In this document: positions 1-12,420 of the stretch, one piece after another
How the letters are laid out: every line of letters starts with the position of its first letter
Position numbering within the stretch: the stretch's first letter is position 1
Assembly: GCA_008694505.1 (NCBI GenBank)
Contig: VZDJ01007755.1
Location: forward strand, 16,100,599 to 16,164,598
DNA: 64,000 nucleotides
Direction: 5' to 3'
From: Cyanoderma ruficeps
Lineage: Eukaryota; Chordata; Aves; Passeriformes; Timaliidae
Made by a program: the position numbers and the translations under genes
Notes under the pieces: generated by a model
Databases searched by the model: none
What the model was told of the DNA's origin: nothing
Seen by the model: the letters and a program-made list of their open reading frames with translations, nothing else

Positions 1-1678
1 ATAGAGATCAAAGTGCCATTTTCTTGAAAAATCTCTAGAGAGCTATCTAAATGTGTGGGCAGATATGAAAAATGCAATGACAATTTTTGCCTTTGACTCA
101 AAGTGGTTAGAAAAAATGTTTATTGGGGCGTTCCCAGCAGAGGTACTCAATAACTTGATTCCTATTAAAAAATTTTATGCGGAGACCCTGCAGCTATGCA
201 GAGTCAGAGACATTAATTTGTGTGAGGAAACAGAGCAGTAGTGTGGGTGTGTACAGGGAGGTGATGATATGAGCATGGCTCGTCACTAGCAGATGGAAAA
301 CTGAAATTCTTCTGTGACTTCACTGAGTTTTGGCTCACCTTTACTAATATAGAACTTCATCCTCTAAAAAGGCCACTATCAATAATTCATGGAATAATAT
401 TTCATCTTCCCAACATGTCATTTTTTTTGTAATTATAGGTTCCAGAAACACAGGTAAGAATTCATTAGCTGGCATCTCTCTGCAATCAGCATTTATAAGA
501 CAGTGCCCCTCTGCAGAAAACACTCTTCTTCAGCTAACTGCCCTTTTTTCCTCCCACTAAAGCCTTTCCTCCTTTTTCCTTCAGCTTTTATAAGGTTTGC
601 TTTCCTTATTTCTTCCTGTCTGCAAGGAGTAAACTTTGTTAGTTGACTGATGTTGAGCACTTTATTGAATAAATGTAGGCAATTGAAAATGTTAATGGGT
701 CTGTATTATTATAACATAAGCAGATTACATTACCTTATTAGGCGTTTATGCTACTGTGAGTATAGATCATTCTTCTATTTTAAAATATGTTCATTTAAAA
801 TTTCATGTCAAGAATGTCTGTTGAAAATTAGCCTTGCTGGTGTAACTTCTGTTTCACCCTCTTATTGATATGTGCAGTACAGCATATCTCGCCTCATACT
901 GCTGTTTCATGTATGTTATGTTATAAGCCTCCAATGAAAATGAAACCATCAACAGATATTCCCAGTGAGTAATATTTTTTATTGCTCACTGAGTAATTAG
1001 TGGTAATATTTAGCTCCTACTTTACAATCACACATTGCCACACGTGACGTTATAGGAATTTGCTCTTTCTTTCTGAGATAATAATGAATCAATATCCTAC
1101 CAGGTAGCCAGAAAGTCTCTCCAGTTAGATAGTCCTGAGTCTCTGCTCAGTGATCATTAAAGGTGAAATTGAGCATCTTGTTCCCCCATTTATGTTTAAG
1201 ACAGTTTTAATAACTTTGAGGAGAGGCTCTGTAGTTTACAGGAAGACTCTTTCACAGACTAAATCTTTATCAGGTAAACACGTCTGTAGCCTGGAGTGTA
1301 AATACCCAACCAGAAGCTTTCAAGCTCAAATAACGATCCCTACTTTTATCACAGAAATAAGCCATTTATCACATCCTGTCATAAATGCTTATGCATGACT
1401 AATACTCAGTTTGCATCTATATGTAAACTGTCTTTAGTTTTAGTAACATCTTTCTGCAGTAAACCTAGAGTAAAATAAGGTTATTTGCAGGCACTCCGGT
1501 GTAATAGTAAAATAGTGCAGTGTTCTGGTAAGACCAGTGTCCTCACTGAATATCATTAAATAAGATGCATTCTGTTTAAGATCATTTTAGTCGCTGCTTT
1601 TCTGACAAAAGTAGAAAAGTTCATCTCTAAGAAATTCCTCTAGTATTTGAGGACCCTGCCGTGTCACTTTGAAAAAGA

Positions 1679-1785
1679 TGTTATCCTCTTTGTAACTGGA
1701 ATAGAGGCATAGAGAGGCTAGGACTGAGGTCTAAAATGCAGGTCTATCAGCAGAAACAGTTTAGTTGACTACATTACACCACATA
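1679..1785 (+). mobile_element. Possible ancient MIR/CORE-type SINE remnant
   Basis: A block with GTTATCCTCTTTGTAACTGG, AGAGGCATAGAGAGGCTA, GCAGGTCTATCAGCAG and ACATTACACCAC matches the order of motifs in the MIR SINE body. The similarity is remembered, not computed. Divergence is high, as expected for an amniote-age element. Confidence 0.4.
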
Positions 1786-3852
1786 GTGTAATCCCAAACT
1801 CCGTTATTCAGAACTGCACTGTTGCTCTGTCCTTTGGTTTGACTTCATTTTTTTCTTATTTCTTTCTCGTTTTTCTTTCTGGATTTACGCACTAGGATTA
1901 TGCCATCCTCCTTCATAGACCATCTTTTTCTGAATGTCCTTGCACTATGCCTGCTAGATCTTGTTATCCATCCAGTTGGAGCTTCTCTTATTGTCTGCCC
2001 TATCATCTCACATGATTCAGGTATTTCAGCTGATGCTTTTTGAACTTTTTCATAATTAGATGGCTGCATAATGCTGCTGTACCCTGCACCTGTGCTTGTT
2101 GCATGGTAGTTTAGTTGCCACCATTTATTTAGCATTGTTCTACAGACCTAACCAGGTCTGTCTTTCCTTCTGCCAGACAGCAATCTCATATACTAAGATT
2201 TTCCTGTACATTCTGCTTCCTAAGTTTACTTGACATAGTCTTATAATAGAAAACCACTGTGAATATTTTCAGTTTCTAAGGGCCCTCAAGTTAAATTGCA
2301 ACATCTGAAGAGCATTCTCATCGTAGCTCATTTTTTCCTATCTCTTGTCTTTCTTGAAATGTCCTGGCTACAAATGACTTAATAGTAAGCACTCATGGCT
2401 TGATGGGATCGTGGACCAAGAAACTTTAAAATGGCTTTGTGGCAGATTGGTATTTCGTGTTCTTTCACTGCAGAGAAGTGCTAAGCCAAAAGAGGAGGGA
2501 AGGTGAATGTTTGGTATTTTACAACACTTTCCCTATTCATGAGAAGGCAAATTGCATTTTCCTGAGAAGGAAAATTACACTTCCAAGGCACAAACATGAC
2601 CTCTCAACCCTAGCCAGTGTGTAGAACTCATGACAGTCCATTCCAGTTTTGATATTTTTATGTTTACTCAGTGAGTATCTTGGGGCTAGGGCAACCCTGG
2701 AAGTGTGACAGAACTTCCTTGCCATCCAATTCCAAAGAATAAGTTCAAAGGAACACTCTGGGCTATGTAGTTAAAGGTAGCTAAGACTCCCTAAGCAAAC
2801 TACACTTGACCATAACTCATGTTAACTACAGAAACAGATGTATCTTTTTTTTTTAAATTGAATAAACTTTCTAATGGACAACATTAAAATCCATCCACTT
2901 TATTGTTTTGCTTCTTAATGTATTTCCTTCTAATTCTTGGCTTCCTGTACTTTTTTATAGAATTGCTCATGGACTTCAAAGTTCAAAAAGAAGAAAACAA
3001 GTCTTGGTCATAAAATGTCTGATGTTTTGTGAAGAAGCACATGATCCCTTTGGTCAGTACCCGATGACTTGTCAGTCAAACATCTGGGGAAAACTAAAAT
3101 GTCAGCTCTTGTATTTTTTACATCCTGTTTTTCTATTTGCTGACATTGGTGCTATTATTGCTACTTTGGCCATCATAATAGGGGAAAACAACACTCCACA
3201 GACTCTTTGCCACAGTACACCAAGCAGCTACTCATGGAAACCACTTCTTTGTAGACTGCTTTTCTTAAGAGGCTTTTTTAGCCATTGGCATTTGAATTTC
3301 ATATTTTTCTCTGCCAGAATTGTCTTTGATCTGATCTCTAATAATAAGACAGTGTTTTTTCTGGGATCTGTTTCCAAAAAGGTTTTAGGTAGTGTTGCTT
3401 TTACAAACTGCCTCAGGTTTACTTCAGTCTCAGCTCTAGCCTGACCATAGTCACATCAAGGTCTTAATTTTTAAATAGAACCTTATGTTTCAATGTGATA
3501 GGAAGCCAGACTTTCAGCAGTAAAAACTGAGGATTTACAGGATTTTACTGGATTTTGATCCAATGCTATATCAGTTTATTCCAGCTGAGGATCAGGCAAA
3601 AAAATCTAAGTGAAAATTAAAACAGATGTAGTTTAAGAATACTGATCTATTTATTTTAATTTTTGAAACTCAGAAAATATAGTAAATTTAAAACAAATCC
3701 CTTGTGAAAGTGCCGAAAATTTAGTGGAGAATACTTTTACTGGTTTTTTTGAGCACAATTACATATTTCTGTGACACAAGCATACTGCGTTACAAAAATT
3801 CTCCATGGAAGAGAATTTATAATTATAAGAGCTACAGCTCTTATTAATCACT

Positions 3853-3882
3853 TGTTGTTGTTGTTAGTAGTAGTAGCAGTAA
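3853..3882. repeat. Short (TTG)n(TAG)n repeat
   Basis: About four TTG units are followed by about four TAG units in the left flank. Confidence 0.7.
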
Positions 3883-6800
3883 TTGGTTTCAGTCATGTAA
3901 ATTACCAGGAGCTTCATTAGGAGATGTGATTGTGCTTGGTAGCCCTACTGTGTATTATTTTGTCATTTGGGTATTTTATCATACAGTTGTATGTGTATGT
4001 TCTTTAGCCAAATCCTTTCTTTTCAATTAGTGGACTGATTTTCTGACCAGCAGAGCATAAGACAGAGAAATTGAACTGACTGAGCTGTAGCCAGTAACTC
4101 AAATTTTTTACCTGGCAAGACAAGTAGTTTCTGTCTCACATGCACAGAGTTGACTCGTATTGAACTTGCTTGTGCCATGTCATCCATACCCTCAGCCCAA
4201 GGTCTCGCTCCCTTCCTTTGAGGACCTCCACTCTCTCCAAGTGAGGATGAAATTAATTTACCAAGTCAGTTTTACCGAGTGGGGTGAGCTCTAAGATCCC
4301 AGGGAGGCATCTGAAAGTAATGCTCCACAACAGCTTCTGTTGTCCTCAGACCGAGCTTTTGGGACAGTAAAGAAATAGTTCAGAATGGCTTATGTGAATG
4401 AGATGGCGAGAATCTTACACTTCCATGCTAAATACAGAGCAGTTCTGTGGTTCCTGTGCAGGGATAATGAGGTGTGTTCCCCTATAACAAATCTGTTTAC
4501 TTAGGCCTAGGACGATAACTAGAGTTTGGCCTGATTACTTGCACTGAGGTTTTTCTATCTTAGTAAATGTACACAAATCTTCCATTTACAAGAAGTTAAT
4601 TTTATTCTGTGGGGAAAAAAAAAAACCAAACTAGCAAGCCTTGGATAATCTGCTGTTTTTCCTACCTGTAGTAGCATATGGGATATATCATACATTGTTC
4701 TCACACTCATGTGACACGTATGTTTTCAGATCCTCAACACTTCTCACAGTGAAGTTATATACAATAATATACAGACAATGGCTGGGAAAAATGGATATGA
4801 TATTATTTGATTTGAATATGTCTTTCTGTTTAGAGAACTTCACTAGCCATCAAGTTTAGATTGTAGACGGACTCACCCAGTTTCATTTATGTGCCCCACT
4901 ATCCATTAGCATTTAAGTGCCAGGTATAGGGTTAGAAAGATTGCAGACTTGAACACAGGCTCATGGCCTTCTCTCTGGCTGAGCAGATGGAAAATAGGTA
5001 AACAATTCATTTCAGACTGAGTCATAAAACCAGCATATACAGAGTGTAAGCAGGGAAAGCAAAAGGAAATGACAGATGAAGAAAACATACAGTCACAACC
5101 TGTACATGGTGTCTTAAAGCAATATAACTTGCAGAGAGCAAAATTCCAAGAGTGGGAGGAGAAGGATAAACATTTGAGTGTGATGTACCTGTACAGATGC
5201 TAACACAGAGATATTTAAGTTGAGCTGTTTGAAGGTTGGAAGGCATTTGCACTAAAGTGAAGATAGATAGCATGCTGCTGCTTATACTGCACTAGAAATT
5301 GGTCTTACATGGTAGTTGTCATCCTTTCATCCATTTGCTTGACCTGTCTCTTCATATCTGTGACAAAAGTCATCAATTTGCTGTGAACAAATGGAAAGAG
5401 GAAGGAAAAGAGCAAACTTATTGAAAAATTCAAGTAGCAGTTTGCGGAATTTGTTCTCTACTACTTACTCAAGTGCAATGCTGATTCCTTCTGATTCCCT
5501 GGTCATTAGCCCAGGCATCAGTTCACAGGTTCACGTGAAGAAAGTAAAAAACACTCTTATGGTGCCCAGCAGCTACATGTCCTTACACCAGCTTACACCA
5601 GGAAATTTGATAGGAAGTTGGATGTCATAGGAGGTCTCAGCAAAAAGGCTGTGTAGTAAAAAAAAACATTCAAGGTAAGAGTTCCCTAGAAGGATGAATG
5701 AATACAGTTACCAACATGTTGGGTAAACTATTTCTATTAATAGATAAACTTTTCCATTTTAAGGTCCAGTTTTGTAAATCCCCCATGCTATTTTTAAAAG
5801 GTTTATGGGACACATAAATACTTAGTACAGTTTTCCTGATAAGTTTGCAAGACTTATTTTCAAAGTAACTTTTACTGTTTCTAATATTATCCCTGTTCAT
5901 TTCCAGGAGTACCTTCCAAAATAAAGAGTAACTCAAAGTACTTTCTTCATGCACTAGTCTTTGTAAAATGGACCTGTATTTTTTTAATATTATGGTAATA
6001 AGGAATAGGCCATGTAACTATTTATTCTACAGTTTAGCAAGGGAAAGATTAATGGAAATGGAAGACCAGATGGAAAATCTTTTTGTTTATTGACTGTTTT
6101 ATCAACATTATTGCTGAAGTTTTAAATGCATTTTCTTCAATATGAAGAATTTAAATTAACAGTAAAAAAAATGAAAAGTGCAATATACAACTTGAAGACT
6201 ATAATGTTCCCAATAATTGTAAAATTGAAGTCAGTCTATTAGCTTAGTTTTCCTTAAATTTTGCAATATTCCATCTTCAAATTAAGGTAGGTCCTACAGT
6301 AAGGAAGTCAACAAAACCAGGTGATGTCCCTTAAAAAACCACACAGAAGTGCTTCCCAAATCCTGAAATCAGGCTCACAACACAGGGTGAAAATGTACTG
6401 GAGAGGCATGACAGCATGAATTAACCTGATGCAATCCTGTGAATTAATCCTTGGAGTTGTCACTGTGTGGTAGGATGTACTGATTTCAGTGTCTCAGGTT
6501 GCTACTTGAGACAGATCTGCTGATCTCCCCAAAGCTATATTATTGAAATCTTTGTCTATGGAGTTCCAGAAAGAAGATTTTTGGCTTGAAATGAGCAGCA
6601 CCTTTTTTGTTCATAAAGAGAAAAATTTAGGGGGTTAGATACCATTTCAGCAGCAAGGCTGTGTGTTTTTCTGTGCACTTTCATAGTGACACATTCATGG
6701 ATCTGCTCTGGTGCTTTCCTGATTTAAAACTCCTTGTGCATACCAGGGAAGGCTGGAAGTAAAATACCAGTTTGCTGAATTAATTTTGAAATGCCTCTCA

Positions 6801-9800
6801 GATCTGTCACTATTCTTCTTTTTAATCAAAAGATAATTTGAATAGCAGTAATACATTGCACTCAAATTAATATCCACCTCATGATGTCCTAGCATTTTGT
6901 GTGCAAACTTTGGCTGAGTACATAAGCAATAATCAATCTGAGACATGCAGGAAGTGTTCTCTGTGGTTGTTCAAGTGTTTCACCATGAGATGAGCACTGC
7001 CATTCTCATTGAAAGAAGCAAACCCAGTTACTCAACCCTAGTTGCTGTGAAGGAGCCAAAGGGCATCAGACCAAGAAGCAGACAAGGATTCCTTTTGGGC
7101 TAAAGAATATTCCTAGGTGGTACAGCTTGCTGGATTAGGAATGATTAATACTCCCAGGCAGTGGATGGGCAAGCCCAGGCACTCCAGGGTGTATCACTCT
7201 TGTTGGACACGTACAAGCTGATGACACAAGCTGTTGTCAGTAGATACAGCATGCTTAGAAAGTATCACATTTATTGTGTATGTCATGTACCATGAATTTG
7301 CATTGTTCACCCTGAAAAAGGTCAGGCTCTCCATGTCCTTGAAATGGATTGATGGAGCACACATACATGAACCCCATAGTGAACTGCAGTGGACAGGCCT
7401 AGGATTTCCTGTTGGTTTGTGTCCCATTTGTAGGTGCTGCAGAATATCTGTAAGTCCTGGGCAAATAGTGAGACTTGCTAGATTCTCACTGAATGAGAGA
7501 ACACACGCAGGGTAAAGGGAAGGAGCCAAGACTTTGGCTACTTTTCAGGCAGGAGAGGAGGGCCAACATGGCTGTAGCAGACATCTTATAAGGTACTTTT
7601 TCTGTATCAAAGATTGCACTGCAGTTTAGAGATGTCTAAGCTGGCTGTGGTAGTAGTAGCACAACACAGGCTGTCTACGCTTGCAAATACTGCAGGCTGA
7701 CAGAAGTGAATCTGTAGAGTAAGTGGTGCTGAGGGCCTAAAGTCTACATTGTACCTATTTCACGTTGAGTTAGTTTTAATTCAGATTAGCTCTTTTTCAA
7801 TCCCAGCTGGCAGCTGCAACCCACTGAGTCTGCTCCTGGAGGAGTTCTTTGAGGTTCGTTCAAACTGGATCCAGTTTGCACAGTACAGGATCCCTTCACA
7901 ATTAGAAAAGAGCACCATAAGGGGAGACAATCGGGAGATTCTCTTCAGCTGTGTAGTCCTCATCCAGACTAGAGCACTGAAGTAGCTGTCCCAGAGAGGT
8001 CAGCGTGAACTGATTTAGCCAGCTAAGCAGTTGGATTTGCTGGTCTATGCAGGTGTCCATGCTGGCACAGCAGAACTGCTGGTGGTATCTGAGCTTGCCA
8101 GCTCAGTTCTTTCCACAGTACAGAGTGGGATTTAGCCAAGATCAAGAATGATTTCAGCAACATGAAGAGTCTAAAGATTGAGAAACCGACAAAAGTTTTA
8201 GAGCTGCTCACTTACTGTGTGCTGGTATTGAATCTTGCTGATAAAAACTGATGTGCAAAAACCTTATGCTGATGGTTTCAAAAGTAGTCTCTGTCTTGGT
8301 GTCATCATTTTGAGACACAAGGCAAAAGAACGTAAGGAAGCCAAACTGAGAAGTTATTTTTAAAGATTTTGGCACAACAGGCTTTTCCAGGCCCACACAG
8401 GAGGTCATGGGCAAAAACATAAGTCATATAAGAGGCAATGACGCAAGATTTTGAAATCATGCAGAGAGAACTAGAGTAGTAAAGAGGACTTCTACCTTTA
8501 GTAAAGTAGAAATAGAATTTGCTGTTCACGGTAGCCAGGCTTATTACTATTGTTGTCTGGGTAAAATCAGGCTTCAAAATCTGTAACTGAAACTGCTGAA
8601 GATTGCTCCATTTTACATTTTAAATGGCCCTTTTTTCATACTTTGGATAAAGGATTTTTTTTTCTGGAAAAATATAGAAACCTATTTACATTTTAAAAAT
8701 ATTTAAATAACTAAATGTTAATGGAAGCAAATGTCCAAGGAAAGAAGACAATGCAATACAGCTGAAATCAATAACATTATACTAAGATCTCCACCATTTG
8801 CAAAGCTTCAGAAAAAAAAGTAAGTTACAATCAGAGGATAAATGTCACAGACTTTCATCAATGATCTTTATACAGGTGATATTGAAAGCAGAAGCACTGA
8901 CATTATTGACATGCAGCCATATGGGAAATGACAAAAGCTATTGCAGAAATGTATTTGTCAATGCAATATCTTCTGAGTTACACAGATGCAGTTGTGTGGC
9001 ACACCCTGCAGTAAAGAGCTCTGGAGGCTGGAAGATGGCAGGCAAATTTAACAACAGGTTTTTGAGATAGGGGCAGAATCTCATGTCAGAGTTCACTGAA
9101 GTTACAGAACACACATTCACCGTCTTGTCTGCTGAAATGTATTTATCCATTTCCATACACAGCTGGCAAAGTTATATTGCTCTCTATTCACATTTCTAAA
9201 TAGGTATTTGTTTGTTTATTGCTGTTTTTTAAAGCAGATAGAAATTAATGTCATCTTCACATTAAAAAATGTAAAGGTTTAGATCACCATCTCTGAAGGA
9301 ATGTTTTGTCTAACCCAAAATTTGTGCTGCTTCTCTTAATCATCCATATATAGATGTGCTTGAACTGTTCTGGCTCAGGTAAGGTTTTTCTGTGACTTAG
9401 ACAGAATGGTTGGATCAGCTTTTAAACACAATAATTTAATTTGTTCGTGCAATTCATCTTAAGTAGCCTTCAGATTTGAACAAAACAATATGACTCAAGA
9501 TATTTGAAATAATTGCTGTGATGAAATATTAAGTGAGGAATGCAGCCTGCTGCCCTGCAATGAATTTTGCCAAGCAGCTAACAAATCCCAACCAGACCCA
9601 GTATCTTGCAATCTTAAATAGTCTGCCAAGACTAAAGAGTAGGGGAGAAGTGTAGCCCTAAAATACAGTGTTCCCATGATAGTAACAGGCACTGAGTTTG
9701 TAGGGCCTTGGGGCTGAGCCTTGCCAGGTTTGCTCTCTTTAAACTTTTCTTGACCTCCCTCAGTTTTGTTCTACATGGCTTATCTCTAACAGCAGCTTTT

Positions 9801-10227
9801 CTAATTGAAATGAGAATTGCTTTGGTTGTAACATGGAGCTGCAGACCAGTGAAAAAACAGTCAGAGGTAAAAGCATGTTAGCAAATGTATAAAACAGAAT
9901 TATGTAGATCCTAGAAGGAAGAAGAAGCCATTAACATGAACATGCAATGACAATTCCAGATGCTACAGTTGACCATAACATCCCAAACCACCACCACCAG
10001 AATGAAACCACTGACTCTGGGATCTAGCAGAACAGGGGAAGGTGAGGATAACATCCAGAAAAGGAGTGAAAACTAAGAAGTGTATGTAAGTTTTAACTGT
10101 AATGTTATTAATACTATTTTTTTCTCTGTATAGACTTTTCTCTTTTTCTGCTATAATTACATCTGCTCTAGTAATGGTTCTTCTATTAGACTGTTAAGAT
10201 TCAGTTATAATAATTATAAATTCTTGA

Positions 10228-10292
10228 GATACATATAGATATGTATGTAGATATAGATATAGATATAGATATAGATATAGATATAGATATAT
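10228..10292. repeat. (TAGATA)n microsatellite
   Basis: A hexanucleotide repeat, TAGATA phased, with about seven clean units after an imperfect lead-in. It lies about 1.9 kb upstream of ANKRD29 exon 1. Confidence 0.9.
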
Positions 10293-11759
10293 GAGCTGCG
10301 TGTCTTCTTTGCCCATAAACAAGTGTAACAATAGTCAGAGGTCTGCATCAAAAAACATTGTTTCTACATGCTTTCTGGGATAAATTTTCAAAGGATCACT
10401 AAAAAGGATCATACCTTATATATGTATTTCTGTATTCAGCTGTTCTGACAAATTATTGTACCTAAATATGAAAACAGAAAAGTCCCAGGAGACCATGTGC
10501 AAGTGAAAACGGGTGCAATTTCAGATTTTGTGAGAATATTAAGAAAAGCACTTCAAATTTTTTCCCCTGACACCTAAAATAAATAAAGACCCCCCAAAAA
10601 AACCCAATATTGTTTTAATCTCCTTTTTTTGTTGTTCATCCAGATAATTCTTTGGGGTTTTTCTGGTCATAAAATTTAATATTTGGGCTGATGAATGTGA
10701 AAAGTTTGGCATGTTATTCACAATAGACTGAATAAACACTGGGATTTTCCAAGGGTGAGGTAGGGAGTGTGTAGATCAGTAATATTTTCCTCTTTCAGTG
10801 GACAATCATCACTGTGCAACTGGATCAGAGCAAGGATGGCTCTCAGCTATGCAGTTGGCTGAGTTTATTTGGTATTTTTAAGTTTAAGAAGCAACCTGAG
10901 TGATCATCCAGGATTGTATGATCTCAGTAATTAAGGTTCACATCAGGCCATGCATTCTGAGATGAGCTGGTGCTATTAGCAGCTTTCATCTGCTTGCCTC
11001 CCGTTTGTTTTACTGTATGCACAGATGCACAGATGAACATTGCCTCAGGAAAAAGATCTGCAGAAACCCCTTCACTTGCAGATTTGTAGAATAAGCTATT
11101 TGGATCTCAGCACAAGTATTTTCTCTCAATGCACACGCATAATTTTCCCGTGAATGGGATTTATGTGTGCACATCAAAAGAGGAAAATCCCTAAGGGCTC
11201 AGTTTAAACCAACAATAGCAAAGAAATTCAGGAATCTCTCACCAGAGCATGCCCTGCTTTGCCTACTTTATATCACTGAAGACTTTGAATGAAATCTGTG
11301 GCAGCCAGGCAAAACAGGACATGATTTGGTTTTATGGTTGTTCATTTTTAAAGGCTTAAAATTAAGCCCTTAAGAACTAACTGGCTTCCTAATGAGAGCA
11401 CATCAACTGTGGGAGATAGTGTTGGTGATAGCTGGATGCTTGCAAGGTGAAGGAATGCTCAGCCCCAGCACAGGTTTGGGTGGCAGCACCTTGGGTGTAC
11501 TCACTACAGACTCTCTGAACAGGTTTTTCCTAGATATGAACGGAAGAGGCTGTGAAATACAAAAGTGGTGCTATGCAGGTGGCATTAGCACCGTGATGAG
11601 GCTAGGGCTGGAGTGAGTGTGCTTGGGGTTTGGGCCATTTCAGTGCTATTCCTGAGCTGCAGAGGCCTCATCTGTAGGTCTGAACCAGAGGCTGAGTGGT
11701 GTGGGTCCCCCCACGCTGGGGGCTGGCTTCTCAGGATGCTGCTGGAGCAGGGGCCCATT

Positions 11760-11955
11760 TCAAATACTACTAATACAATTAACAATAACAATAACAACAA
11801 AAATAGAACAATGCAACAAAAACAACGATAAAATATAATTTTCTGTAATTATATAAAATTGTATGGTGATATAATAAGTATGTGTTGGAATATAATTCAT
11901 TCTATTCTGCCTAATAATAATAATAATNAATAATAATAGCAACAATAATAATACG
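11760..11955. repeat. AAC/AAT-rich low-complexity block with assembly N
   Basis: AAC- and AAT-type repeats (about 11765-11825 and 11911-11952) surround AT-rich sequence. An undetermined base at 11928 sits inside the (AAT)n run. The block ends about 65 bp before the ANKRD29 CpG island. Confidence 0.85.
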
Positions 11956-12019
11956 AACACTCCCTTTCCGCCCCAAAAAGAACCTTTAAAGAGCAATAGT
12001 AGTCGGAACCCCATGAGCA

Positions 12020-12420
12020 CAAAGTGCTGCGGGAGGGAGGCGCCGGCCCCGCGCCCCGCCCCGGCCTCGCAGCCCCGGGCGCGGAGCGGTGCGGACCGAG
12101 CTGCGCGGGCGGGCGCGGAGCGGAGCGGGGCGGAGGCGGAGCGCGGCGATGTGCAGGATGTCGTTCAAGGTGAGCCCGGCGCCTCAAGGGGAGAGGGGCG
12201 GGGGGATGCGCCTCTGGGTTCCCGCTTTGCGCTTGTCATGCCGGCAGCCCGTGGAGCGCTCTGTCGTATCCGTGGATTTGGGGACTGATTAATTTTATTT
12301 TAGGAAAAACGAGGGTGGTGTAGGGCGGAAGGAAAGAAAACAGTCCTTGCCGGGCTTTGGGGTACCCCGGGAGTGCGGCGGTGGCAGGTGATGGAGCGGG
12401 CGCTTTTCACAGCTGACAGC
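12020..12420 (+). promoter_or_regulatory. ANKRD29: CpG-island promoter and 5' UTR of ANKRD29
   Basis: There is an abrupt change from an AT-rich simple-repeat tract to very GC-rich, CpG-dense sequence around the ANKRD29 ATG. GC-box-like CCCGCCCCG and GGGGCGGAGG motifs occur just upstream, and no TATA box is obvious. The transcription start itself cannot be fixed from sequence. Confidence 0.8.
12149..12169 (+). CDS. ANKRD29: ANKRD29 coding exon 1
   Basis: Seven codons (MCRMSFK) are followed by the donor GTGAGC. The ATG lies in a GC-rich context with G at -3 and is inside the CpG island. A second in-frame ATG at 12158 could serve as an alternative start. The first ATG is preferred because it gives the family length of 301 residues. 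Confidence 0.9.

Larger units (their letters stand above)
1..12019. other. Left intergenic flank without a recognised gene
   Basis: AT-rich DNA with scattered short open frames that share no family I recognise. It includes the possible SINE at 1679-1785, an unexplained 178-codon frame at 2908-3444, and the microsatellites listed separately. In mammals LAMA3 lies beyond ANKRD29 on this side, divergently transcribed. I see no laminin exon here. Confidence 0.6.

Noticed and set aside
1845..2135. 96-codon Lys/Arg-rich minus-strand frame
   Set aside because: It is a short frame in AT-rich DNA with no recognised motif, and its basic tail comes from a T-rich tract.
4040..4120. Weak similarity to a MIR-like SINE
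   Set aside because: Only a few scattered matches to the CAGAGA...TTGAACTGACT region are seen, not enough to support a call.
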